Shown one piece after another: positions 8,667 through 16,156 of a DNA stretch of 24,006 nt (its first letter is position 1; every line of letters starts with the position of its first letter). Origin of the DNA: CAXBES01 sp965367015 (GTDB lineage Bacteria > Bacteroidota > Bacteroidia > Flavobacteriales > Flavobacteriaceae); assembly GCA_965367015.1 (NCBI GenBank), contig CBDUGY010000036.1, positions 1-24,006 of the forward strand, in the 5' to 3' direction. Under the pieces are notes generated by a model. It did no database searches and was not told the origin of the DNA. It saw only the letters and a program-made list of their open reading frames with translations. Both the position numbers and the translations under genes were made by a program.

Positions 8667-9572
8667 ATGTTTACTAGGAAACAAAAACACTTTATATTAA
8701 AGTTTTTCAGTTTGTTTTCTATCGTTCGAGGTTACAATATTTTAATTATTGTAATTGCCCAGTATCTCACTTCTATTTATATTCTAGCACCTCATTTACC
8801 TATAAAAAGGGTTTTGTTTGATCCTAATCTATTGATGTTGGTTTTGGCTTCTGCAGCGGCAATAGCAGGAGGCTACATCATTAATAGCTTTTACGATAGT
8901 GAGAAAGATCTAATCAACCGTCCGCATAAAACAATGTTGGATAAATTAGTGAGTCAGCGTACCAAATTAAGCGGTTATTTTGTGCTTAATTTCCTCTCCG
9001 TCATTTTTGCAAGTTACGTATCATTTAGAGCTGTTTTGTTTTTTTCGATTTACATATTTGCCATCTGGTTTTATTCACATAAGCTTAAAAAATATCCCTT
9101 TATTGGAAATATTACAGCGGCAATTTTAGCAGTAATTCCTTTCTTTGCCGTTTTTATATATTATAAAAACTTCGACTTAGTAATATTCGTTCATGCCACC
9201 TTTCTGTTTTTGGTCATTGCCATGCGTGAATTGGCAAAAGACCTAGAAAATATTAAAGGAGATTTTGCGCAGGACTATAGGACTATACCCGTTGTTTACG
9301 GCGAACGAGTTTCAAAATGGATGTTGACTTTACTAAGCATTCTCACCCTCATTCCAATATCTTTATTAGTGACAAAATTTGAGATTGGTTATATGGATTA
9401 TTATTTCTACGGAAGTATTTTAGGGCTCGTACTATTTTTGAGCATCTTGTGGAAATCTGCTAGAAAATTACACTATATGATACTTCATAATATACTGAAA
9501 CTGATTATTGTGATAGGAGTTTTTAGTATAGTCCTAATAGATATAAATGTTTTGCTCAATCGAATCCTATAA
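8667..9572 (+). CDS. UbiA-family prenyltransferase, likely geranylgeranylglycerol-phosphate geranylgeranyltransferase-like
   Basis: This 301-residue integral membrane protein has about eight or nine hydrophobic segments. It carries both aspartate-rich motifs of UbiA enzymes, which bind the prenyl diphosphate through magnesium. The first is N73-x3-D77-x3-D81 (NSFYDSEKD, followed by INRP). The second contains D192, D199 and D203 (KDLENIKGDFAQDYRTIPV). The family moves a polyprenyl chain onto an acceptor in the membrane. Bacteroidota members are usually annotated as geranylgeranylglycerol-phosphate geranylgeranyltransferases by similarity to the archaeal lipid enzyme, but the true acceptor in bacteria is uncertain. 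The neighbouring mevalonate genes fit an isoprenoid role. A stem of 6 bp (9558-9581) and a T-run (9590-9597) follow its stop, too far apart for a convincing terminator. Confidence 0.85.
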   Translation: MFTRKQKHFILKFFSLFSIVRGYNILIIVIAQYLTSIYILAPHLPIKRVLFDPNLLMLVLASAAAIAGGYIINSFYDSEKDLINRPHKTMLDKLVSQRTKLSGYFVLNFLSVIFASYVSFRAVLFFSIYIFAIWFYSHKLKKYPFIGNITAAILAVIPFFAVFIYYKNFDLVIFVHATFLFLVIAMRELAKDLENIKGDFAQDYRTIPVVYGERVSKWMLTLLSILTLIPISLLVTKFEIGYMDYYFYGSILGLVLFLSILWKSARKLHYMILHNILKLIIVIGVFSIVLIDINVLLNRIL

Positions 9573-9594
9573 AGGTCGATTAATAACTGTTTTT

Positions 9595-9602
9595 TTTCTT
9601 TG
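9595..9602 (+). promoter_or_regulatory. Possible -7 element of the nitrilase gene
   Basis: TTTCTTTG differs from TAnnTTTG by one base and lies 12 bases before the ATG at 9615, giving a very short leader. It is embedded in a T-run, so a chance match is possible. Confidence 0.3.
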
Positions 9603-9614
9603 TACATTTAGTTT

Positions 9615-10589
9615 ATGGAAAAAGAAAATCTACTTAAAGTTGCGCTCGCACAAATATCACCGGTCTGGTTAAATAAGAAGAAAACACTTGAAAAAATCTT
9701 AGCGCATATCAGAAAAGCCGCTAAAAATAAGGCCGAGTTGATTGTTTTCGGAGAAGGGGTTTTACCGGGGTATCCTTTCTGGATGGCTTTAACCGACGGT
9801 GCTCAGTGGGATGCAGCCGTACAAAAGGAACTACATGCCCACTATCTGCGAAATGCCGTTACTATTGAAAAAGGAGATCTTGATGAAGTGTGTAATTTAG
9901 CTAATGAGCTTCACATTTCTATTTATCTGGGTATTATAGAAAAGCCTCTCGATAGAGGTGGACATAGTATTTACGCTTCTCTGGTATACATAAATAATGA
10001 AGGAGTAGTTAAATCGGTTCACCGAAAGTTACAACCTACGTACGATGAACGACTTACCTGGTCTCCCGGCGATGGTAATGGACTAAGAGTGCATAATCTG
10101 AAACAATTCACTCTTGGGGGGCTTAATTGCTGGGAAAATTGGATGCCGCTGCCAAGAGCTTCGCTCTACGCGCAGGGTGAAAACCTGCACGTGGCCGTAT
10201 GGCCGGGCAGCGACAGGAACACTAAGGATATTACTCGTTTTATTGCTAGAGAGAGCCGTAGTTTTGTGTTATCTGTCTCGGCATTGATGACTCTCGAAGA
10301 CTTTCCCCAGAGCACTCCTCATCTAGAGAAAATTTTTGAGAAGGCTCCGAAAGTCCTAGCAAATGGGGGCAGCTGCATCGCGGGTCCCAACGGAGAATGG
10401 ATTATAAAACCCGTATTGAATAAGGAAGGAAATATATACGCGACTCTCGATTTTAACCGGGTGCTTGAAGAACGGCAGAATTTTGATCCCGCAGGACATT
10501 ATTCCCGGCCGGATGTTACTAAGCTTTTAGTAAACAGAGAGCGGCAATCTACAGTTGAATTCCGAAGTTTTGATGATTTTAAGCAATGA
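9615..10589 (+). CDS. Nitrilase (carbon-nitrogen hydrolase, nitrilase branch)
   Basis: This 324-residue cytosolic enzyme has the nitrilase catalytic triad: Glu47 (VFGEGVLPGYP), Lys138 (VHRKLQPTYDER) and the nucleophile Cys172 (LNCWENWMPLPRASLYAQGE). The CWENWMPL form of the Cys motif is typical of true nitrilases (nitrile to carboxylic acid and ammonia) rather than amidases. The substrate is unknown. The gene stands alone between the prenyltransferase and the pseudouridine synthase homologue, with its own possible promoter. Base composition is unusual. Three 60-nt samples I counted by hand inside it (10021, 10141, 10321) gave 50, 62 and 47 percent GC, against 27 percent in a sample of the preceding gene (9001). 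That suggests later acquisition. The start ATG at 9615 fits the family N-terminus (LKVALAQISPVW). Confidence 0.9.
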   Translation: MEKENLLKVALAQISPVWLNKKKTLEKILAHIRKAAKNKAELIVFGEGVLPGYPFWMALTDGAQWDAAVQKELHAHYLRNAVTIEKGDLDEVCNLANELHISIYLGIIEKPLDRGGHSIYASLVYINNEGVVKSVHRKLQPTYDERLTWSPGDGNGLRVHNLKQFTLGGLNCWENWMPLPRASLYAQGENLHVAVWPGSDRNTKDITRFIARESRSFVLSVSALMTLEDFPQSTPHLEKIFEKAPKVLANGGSCIAGPNGEWIIKPVLNKEGNIYATLDFNRVLEERQNFDPAGHYSRPDVTKLLVNRERQSTVEFRSFDDFKQ

Positions 10590-10651
10590 TTGACAAATGA
10601 GATACTAGAAAAAATCATTATTCGTAATTCGCCGCTAGTATTTTTATAATG

Positions 10652-10659
10652 TATCTTTG
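10652..10659 (+). promoter_or_regulatory. -7 promoter element of the RluB homologue gene
   Basis: TATCTTTG is an exact TAnnTTTG match. A start near 10666 gives a leader of about 30-40 nt before the candidate ATGs at 10689, 10698 and 10704. Confidence 0.6.
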
Positions 10660-10703
10660 CAGCAGTTTAATTTAAAAGATCCTCGTCAATGAGGGGAATG
10701 ATT

Positions 10704-11630
10704 ATGAGCAGACAAGATAATAGCGGAAAGGGAAAAACTTCAGGAAGAGGAGGAGATAATTCTCGTAACAGAAGTAGTGCAAGAGGAAATGCTCCTTTAA
10801 GATCTGAAGCACCAAAAAAAAGAACAGGAAGACAGCAGGATCCGGCGGTAAAATCATCGTCAAAATCAATTAAGAAAACAGGGGATAATTTTAAAAAGGA
10901 AACGCCAAAGACCGTTAAGAAGAATCCTTCTGATGGGATTCGCCTTAATAAATATATAGCCAATAGTGGTATTTGTTCACGACGTGAAGCCGATATGTAT
11001 ATCGCTACGGGACAAGTTTCGGTTAATGGTAAAATTATTAATGAAATGGGACATAAGGTTCAGTTGTCTGACGATGTTCGTTTTGATGGACGAAGGATTA
11101 ATCCCGAGCCAAATACATATGTATTACTCAACAAACCCAAAGGCTTTGCTACTACCGATAGCGAAAGCAAAGGACAAACTGTGATGGATCTTGTGGCAAA
11201 TGCGTCATCAGTAAAAATTAAGCCATTCGGACGCCTGGGAAGAAATGCGACCGGCTTATTACTGTTTACTAACGATGAAGCATTCCGTCAGAAGTTTACC
11301 AAAAAAGGAATTGCTCGTTTATTTCATATCGAATTAGATAAAAACCTGAAAGCCGCAGATCTTAAAAAGATTGAGGAAGGAATTAAAATCGATGGTAAGG
11401 AAATTAAGGTGGAAGAAATAAGTTATGTCAAAAATGCACCAAAAAAAGAAGTTGGGTTAAAAATAAAGCATACCGGAAACAGTGTAATTCGTTCCATCTT
11501 CGATCATTTAGGTTACGACGTTGTTCGCGTAGACTGCGTTACCATTGGTCCTCTAACAAAAAAAGATCTCCCCCGTGGCCGTTGGAAGCATCTTACCGAA
11601 CAGGAAATAGAAATGTTTGGCCGACTATAA
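10704..11630 (+). CDS. RsuA/RluB-family pseudouridine synthase homologue lacking the catalytic Asp
   Basis: Residues 1 to about 75 are a basic, Gly/Ser/Lys-rich disordered tail. An S4 RNA-binding domain follows (IRLNKYIANSGICSRREAD, VSVNGK), and then the RsuA/RluB/RluE/RluF catalytic domain. In active members the catalytic Asp lies in GRLD followed by TxGLLLxTND. Here the segment reads GRLGRNATGLLLFTND, with Gly179 (codon GGA at 11238-11240) in place of Asp. The conserved Tyr about 30 residues further on is Phe207 (RLFHIEL). The fold and RNA-binding parts are otherwise intact and the frame is open, so this is a maintained protein that may bind rRNA without isomerising uridine, or use altered chemistry. 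Three in-frame ATGs (10689, 10698, 10704) are possible starts; MSRQDNS at 10704 looks most natural. Confidence 0.8.
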   Translation: MSRQDNSGKGKTSGRGGDNSRNRSSARGNAPLRSEAPKKRTGRQQDPAVKSSSKSIKKTGDNFKKETPKTVKKNPSDGIRLNKYIANSGICSRREADMYIATGQVSVNGKIINEMGHKVQLSDDVRFDGRRINPEPNTYVLLNKPKGFATTDSESKGQTVMDLVANASSVKIKPFGRLGRNATGLLLFTNDEAFRQKFTKKGIARLFHIELDKNLKAADLKKIEEGIKIDGKEIKVEEISYVKNAPKKEVGLKIKHTGNSVIRSIFDHLGYDVVRVDCVTIGPLTKKDLPRGRWKHLTEQEIEMFGRL

Positions 11631-11670
11631 TGCAATACAATTCCCTAACATCTTATAGAAATTTTGAATT

Positions 11671-13452
11671 ATGTCGATTCCCCTTCAGTTTTATATCAAT
11701 GAAAAGCAATCTTTTCAAAATGAACTGAAAGAGGTTAAACGAAAATTGACTCAGTCCAGTATCCTTAGATTGTTGGTGTTTTGCGCGATCTGCTTCGGAA
11801 TTTATTTTTTCTACGGAAATTTACAAATACTGATTCCGGCTCTACTGCTAGGGGTCATTATATTCTTTTCGCTAGTGAGAAGATATGCCGCTCTTACAGA
11901 TGAGAAAAAAAAACTCCTTGCGCTCATCTCCATAAATGAAACTGAAATTGAAGCGCTTCATGGCAACGTCTCAAAATTAGAAACCGGGAAAGAATTTGAA
12001 GATCAGGCACATAAATTTAGCTATGATATCGATCTCTTCGGTAGAGGATCCTTCTTTCAATATCTGAATAGGACAGTACTAGTTTCCGGAAAGAAATTAC
12101 TGGCCAAATTACTTACCTCAAATCACACTGAAAATATTGTGTCAAAACAAGAGGTGATAAAAGAGCTTACAGCTAAGCCCGAATGGAGACAGGATTTTTC
12201 CGCTACCGGCAGTCTGGTACTAACCGAGTTTAGTGCCGAAGAAATTTTGAATTGGCTGCAGCGCCACAAAAAGTTTGTACCTGCAGCAATGCGATTCCTA
12301 CCCTGGGTTTTTTCAGTTATTTCAATAGCAATCTTTATTCTAAATTATCTGGAATTAGTTCCGTTTTCGGTAACTGTGGTTTGGTTCTTCCTGGGTCTGG
12401 GAATTACAGGGATTTATGTTAAGAAAATAAATGTGTTTTATCATAATGTTAGTAAAGCAAAAGACACCTTTAAGCAATATCATCAGCTATTGCACTTAAT
12501 CGAGACTGAAGATTTTACTTCAGCAGTTTTAATTCAGAAGCAAAAGGAAATTAAAACCGAGACTAAAAAGGCTTCCGAAATATTTCGGGAATTTTCCAAA
12601 ATGTTAGATGCTTTCGATCAGCGAAACAATATGCTTATCGGCATTTTCGCCAACGGATTTGCGCTAAGAGATCTTCAGCTTTGCTATAAATTAGAACAAT
12701 GGATCACAACCTATTTACATCAGGTTGAAAAATGGTTTGAAGTGATCGCATTTTACGACGCCTATAATTCGTTTGCAAACTACAGTTTTAATCATCCCAA
12801 GCATTCATTTCCTATTGTTAATGAAGCCGCATTTATTATTGATGCTAAAAATTTAGGCCATCCTTTGATCTCTGAAAAAGTGCGAGTGAATAATAATTTT
12901 ACAATTGAGAATGAACAATTTTTTATAATCACAGGTGCAAATATGGCAGGCAAAAGCACATTTTTAAGAACTGTGTCCTTATCCATTATTATGGCAAATT
13001 CCGGGCTTCCTGTTTGTGCAGAAAGTTTCCGATATACACCGATAAAGCTTGTAACAAGTATGAGAACCAGCGATTCGCTTACCGATGATACATCATACTT
13101 CTTTTCAGAATTGAAAAGATTAAAGATGATTGTTGACGAGATCGGTAATACCAGTGTGAGTTCCAATTATTTTATAATTCTTGATGAAATTTTAAAGGGA
13201 ACCAATAGCACCGACAAGGCTATTGGCTCTCGGAAATTCGTTGAGCGATTAGTGGCTTCGCAATCCACGGGGATTATAGCTACGCATGATCTAAGCCTGT
13301 GTGAAATAGCCAATGAATTACCGGAAGTAATAAACCACTATTTTGATGCTGAAATTATAGATGATGAACTGCATTTCGACTATAAATTTAAAGATGGAAT
13401 CTGCAAAAATATGAATGCTTCATTTCTCCTGAAAAAAATGAATATTGTTTAG
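11671..13452 (+). CDS. Membrane-anchored MutS-family ATPase
   Basis: The C-terminal third is a MutS ATPase. The Walker A motif GANMAGKST is at residues 422-430, a SLTDDTSYFFSELKR segment matches the MutS signature region, and Walker B FIILDE is at 501-506, followed by the conserved GTNS and ATHD motifs. Upstream, residues about 110-420 resemble the MutS core/lever helices. The mismatch-reading and connector domains of MutS are absent. Instead the protein has two membrane spans near the N-terminus (about 31-48 and 51-69) and two more at about 211-228 and 233-252. At 593 residues it is far shorter than MutS. Genes like this are often labelled mismatch repair proteins in Bacteroidota, but without the mismatch-binding domain and with membrane anchors a repair role is doubtful; function unknown. 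It follows the RluB homologue by 40 nt, probably in the same transcript. Confidence 0.8.
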   Translation: MSIPLQFYINEKQSFQNELKEVKRKLTQSSILRLLVFCAICFGIYFFYGNLQILIPALLLGVIIFFSLVRRYAALTDEKKKLLALISINETEIEALHGNVSKLETGKEFEDQAHKFSYDIDLFGRGSFFQYLNRTVLVSGKKLLAKLLTSNHTENIVSKQEVIKELTAKPEWRQDFSATGSLVLTEFSAEEILNWLQRHKKFVPAAMRFLPWVFSVISIAIFILNYLELVPFSVTVVWFFLGLGITGIYVKKINVFYHNVSKAKDTFKQYHQLLHLIETEDFTSAVLIQKQKEIKTETKKASEIFREFSKMLDAFDQRNNMLIGIFANGFALRDLQLCYKLEQWITTYLHQVEKWFEVIAFYDAYNSFANYSFNHPKHSFPIVNEAAFIIDAKNLGHPLISEKVRVNNNFTIENEQFFIITGANMAGKSTFLRTVSLSIIMANSGLPVCAESFRYTPIKLVTSMRTSDSLTDDTSYFFSELKRLKMIVDEIGNTSVSSNYFIILDEILKGTNSTDKAIGSRKFVERLVASQSTGIIATHDLSLCEIANELPEVINHYFDAEIIDDELHFDYKFKDGICKNMNASFLLKKMNIV

Positions 13453-13523
13453 AACTGTAAAACTTTGATTATTAAGTAATTAGACATAAACTGACGATAA
13501 ATATATTTTTTCTTAAAATTAAC

Positions 13524-13552
13524 TTTGAATTCATTTTTTTTTTATTCTTTTG
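13524..13552 (+). promoter_or_regulatory. Promoter of the structured RNA / speA leader
   Basis: A -33 TTTG at 13524-13527 is followed after 17 nt by TTCTTTTG (13545-13552), one base off TAnnTTTG. The predicted start near 13558 coincides with the first base pair of the long closing stem at 13559, which supports both calls. Confidence 0.5.
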
Positions 13553-13557
13553 CCTCA

Positions 13558-13757
13558 TATTTAGCTGAACAAATTGAACAATGTTTCTGTGTTTGGGTTT
13601 TTGAAGATTAGGAAGTCATATTCAAAAACAACCTATAAGATAGGCAACCGAATTTTAAAGCTAGCTTCCGTTTACCCTATGCAACTTTGCATAGTTCTTT
13701 CGCAACGATCTGCCTACTGGGTGGACCCTATCCGTGTTTGATTCCCTCAGGTTAAAT
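13558..13757 (+). ncRNA. Structured RNA candidate, 6S-like in layout, upstream of speA
   Basis: No protein frame is present and several helices can be drawn by eye. The two ends pair: 13559-13568 (ATTTAGCTGA) with 13747-13757, then across a 3x3 internal loop 13572-13580 (AATTGAACA) with 13735-13743, a 9-bp helix with two G-U pairs. Inside lie a hairpin with perfect 9-bp arms GTTTTTGAA (13597-13605) and TTCAAAAAC (13621-13629); a helix TAGGCA (13641-13646) with TGCCTA (13711-13716); within it CTATGCA (13677-13683) with TGCATAG (13688-13694) around a 4-nt loop; and GGG (13719-13721) with CCC (13726-13728). A self-closed rod of about 200 nt with large internal bubbles is the layout of 6S RNA, and a flavobacterial 6S class is known. 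I cannot recall its consensus well enough to assign it. The alternative is a cis-acting leader regulating the polyamine operon. Confidence 0.55.
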
Positions 13758-13781
13758 TTCTGTTATTCTTTTAACTAAATA

Positions 13782-13810
13782 AGGAATTATAGTTTATGAT
13801 TCCTATTTTC
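13782..13810 (+). terminator. Terminator-like hairpin before speA
   Basis: AGGAATTAT (13782-13790) pairs with ATGATTCCT (13796-13804) over 9 bp including one G-U, around a 5-nt loop, and ATTTTC follows. It would end the structured RNA. Only 24 nt remain before the speA ATG and no promoter is visible there, so read-through must feed speA or the hairpin is an attenuator. Confidence 0.45.
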
Positions 13811-13833
13811 ACTATTCAATCTAAAAATATCTA

Positions 13834-15231
13834 ATGAATACCAAATATTTTGATCTTATCAATCAGACGTACGATTTTCCTCAAGAAGAATTTACCCTAA
13901 ATAATTCTACCTTAGAATTCCACGGTATAGATCTTATGTCGCTGGTTGAAGAATATGGTGCGCCGTTAAAATTTACCTATCTGCCTAAAATTTCAGAGAA
14001 TATCCAGCGTGCGAAAGGTTGGTTTTCCGAAGCTATAAAAAAACATGATTACCAGGGTAATTATAATTACTGTTATTGTACTAAAAGCTCACATTTTAAA
14101 CATGTTTTAAATGAAGCCTTAAAGAATGATATTCATATTGAGACATCTTCTGCATTCGATATAAACATTGTGGAAAGCTTAAAAGCAGAAGGGAAAATTT
14201 CTAACAAAACCTATGTAATCTGCAATGGCTTTAAGCGCGATCAATATATTCAGAATATTGGTCGGTTGATAAATTCTGGCCACAAAAACTGTATTCCCAT
14301 AATTGATAATTATGAAGAGCTGGGATTGCTTTCAGATGTAGTTAAAGGCAAATTTAAAGTAGGAATTCGTATCGCTTCTGAAGAAGAACCAAAATTCGAG
14401 TTTTATACCTCCCGACTTGGCATTGGTTATAAAAATATCGTTCCATTCTACGAAAAACAGATTAAGGACAATAAAAAAGTAGAGCTTAAGATGCTCCACT
14501 TTTTTATCAATACCGGTATTCGCGATACGGCTTACTACTGGAATGAATTAGTAAAATGTTTGGTAGTTTACACGCGACTCAAGAAAATTTGCCCCACATT
14601 AGACAGTTTAAATATCGGTGGTGGTTTTCCAATTAAAAATTCGTTAGCATTCGACTATGACTATGAGTATATGGTCGATGAGATCGTGAATCAGATCAAT
14701 ATTACTTGCGCAGAAGCGGATGTTCCGGTACCTAATATATTTACAGAATTTGGTAGCTTTACTGTCGGGGAAAGTGGAGGTGCTATTTATGAGATCCTTT
14801 ACCAGAAGCAACAAAACGATCGTGAAAAGTGGAATATGATCAATTCGTCATTTATAACTACATTACCTGATACCTGGGCAATAAACAAACGTTTTATAAT
14901 GCTTTCGATCAATCGGTGGAATGAAGAATACGAACGGATTTTACTTGGCGGTCTCACATGCGATAGCGATGATTACTATAATAGTGAGCAACATATGAAT
15001 GCAATATATCTTCCGAAGTATAAAAAAGACAAGCCCTTATATATCGGGTTTTTCAATACAGGAGCCTATCAAGAAACCATAGGTGGGTTCGGAGGACTGC
15101 AACACTGCCTTATTCCGTCACCAAAACATATTTTAATAGACAGAGATAACGATGGAAACATCACAACACAAATTTTTTCTAATCAACAAACAAGCGAGCA
15201 ATTGCTAAACATTTTAGGTTATGAGCACTAA
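13834..15231 (+). CDS. speA: Arginine decarboxylase, short fold-III form
   Basis: This PLP-dependent enzyme decarboxylates arginine to agmatine, the first step of polyamine synthesis. The alanine-racemase-like barrel is recognisable: the PLP-binding Lys84 in YCTKSSHF, the glycine loop IGGGFPI, the phosphate/arginine-binding TEFGSFTVGESG, and the active-site Cys segment LGGLTCDSDDYY, which matches the CDSD motif of this family. At 465 residues it lacks the inserted helical and C-terminal domains that make E. coli SpeA about 650 residues, a form I associate with Flavobacteria. It heads a five-gene run. The downstream agmatinase ATG lies inside its last codons (11-nt overlap), so translation is probably coupled. 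The structured RNA and hairpin just upstream may govern its expression. A diaminopimelate or carboxynorspermidine decarboxylase is less likely because the next gene is an agmatinase. Confidence 0.85.
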   Translation: MNTKYFDLINQTYDFPQEEFTLNNSTLEFHGIDLMSLVEEYGAPLKFTYLPKISENIQRAKGWFSEAIKKHDYQGNYNYCYCTKSSHFKHVLNEALKNDIHIETSSAFDINIVESLKAEGKISNKTYVICNGFKRDQYIQNIGRLINSGHKNCIPIIDNYEELGLLSDVVKGKFKVGIRIASEEEPKFEFYTSRLGIGYKNIVPFYEKQIKDNKKVELKMLHFFINTGIRDTAYYWNELVKCLVVYTRLKKICPTLDSLNIGGGFPIKNSLAFDYDYEYMVDEIVNQINITCAEADVPVPNIFTEFGSFTVGESGGAIYEILYQKQQNDREKWNMINSSFITTLPDTWAINKRFIMLSINRWNEEYERILLGGLTCDSDDYYNSEQHMNAIYLPKYKKDKPLYIGFFNTGAYQETIGGFGGLQHCLIPSPKHILIDRDNDGNITTQIFSNQQTSEQLLNILGYEH

Positions 15232-16156
15232 AACGTATGCAGGCATCCCGCAACAATATGCGGCCCTGGAAACAAGTAAAATTGTATTAATTCCTGTGCC
15301 TTACGACGGTACAAGCACATGGCAAAAAGGAGCCGATAAGGGTCCTGCGGCCTTCCTGGATGCTTCGGAAAATATGGAACTTTACGACATTGAAACCGAA
15401 ACCGAAGTATACAAACAAGGAATATTTTTAGACGAACCGGTTACTGAAAATAATTCGCCGGAAGAAATGGTAGATGCAGTGCATAAAAGAACTAAGGAGT
15501 ATATTCTACGGAATAAATTCGTTACAGTATTTGGTGGCGAACACAGTATTTCTATTGGAACCATACGCGCTTTTAATGAATGTTTCGATAATCTTTCTGT
15601 TTTACATATTGATGCTCATACCGATCTTAGAAAAGAATATGAGGGATCGAAATGTAATCATGCTTGTGCGGTTTACGAAGCGAGTCAGAATACAAACTTG
15701 ATCCAGGTTGGAATTCGTAGTATGGATATAGCTGAGACCCGAGTTATGGATGAAGAAAAAGTCTTTTTTGCACACGAAATGGCTAAAGATGATTATTGGA
15801 TGGACAATGTGATTGAGGCCTTGGGTGACAATGTGTTCATCACTTTCGATTTAGACGCTTTAGATCCATCAATTATGCCATCAACCGGAACTCCCGAACC
15901 CGGAGGAATGTTTTGGTATGAAACCTTAGATTTTTTAAAACAGGTCTTTGCTGAAAAAAATGTTGTTGGATTCGACATTGTAGAACTATGCCCAAATAAA
16001 GTCAACAAAGCATCCGATTTCCTTGCAGCGAAACTTTACTATAAAATGTTGAGCTATAAGTTTCATGGTACCGACGAGGCCGATGACTTTGAAAGTAACT
16101 TCAACGAACCCAAAAAGGGAGTTGGAAAATTTAATTCTGAAGAAGATGAATACTAA
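15221..16156 (+). CDS. speB: Agmatinase (ureohydrolase family)
   Basis: This enzyme hydrolyses agmatine to putrescine and urea. The binuclear manganese site of ureohydrolases is complete: His108 in GGEHSIS, Asp131, His133 and Asp135 in DAHTD, and Asp210 and Asp212 in FDLDALDPS. Length (311 residues) and the lack of an arginase-type C-terminus fit agmatinase, as does the arginine decarboxylase gene directly upstream. An acidic tail (about residues 285-311) is extra. The start ATG at 15221 overlaps the end of speA by 11 nt, and its own end overlaps the next gene by 11 nt with nearly the same bases, indicating coupled translation of the three enzymes. Confidence 0.9.
   Translation: MSTKTYAGIPQQYAALETSKIVLIPVPYDGTSTWQKGADKGPAAFLDASENMELYDIETETEVYKQGIFLDEPVTENNSPEEMVDAVHKRTKEYILRNKFVTVFGGEHSISIGTIRAFNECFDNLSVLHIDAHTDLRKEYEGSKCNHACAVYEASQNTNLIQVGIRSMDIAETRVMDEEKVFFAHEMAKDDYWMDNVIEALGDNVFITFDLDALDPSIMPSTGTPEPGGMFWYETLDFLKQVFAEKNVVGFDIVELCPNKVNKASDFLAAKLYYKMLSYKFHGTDEADDFESNFNEPKKGVGKFNSEEDEY

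Noticed and set aside
9558..9597. A stem AATCGA/TCGATT followed by a T-run as the terminator of the prenyltransferase gene
   Set aside because: The stem is only 6 bp with a 12-nt loop, and the T-run starts 8 nt after it; the T-run is equally well explained as part of the nitrilase promoter.
10667..10963. A 98-codon open frame on the minus strand
   Set aside because: It is the mirror of the low-complexity basic N-terminus of the RluB homologue and has a Leu/Phe-rich composition typical of such shadows.
13558..13757. Known riboswitch classes (TPP, SAM, cobalamin, guanidine) or tmRNA, SRP RNA or RNase P RNA
   Set aside because: None of the core sequence motifs I know for these RNAs is present.
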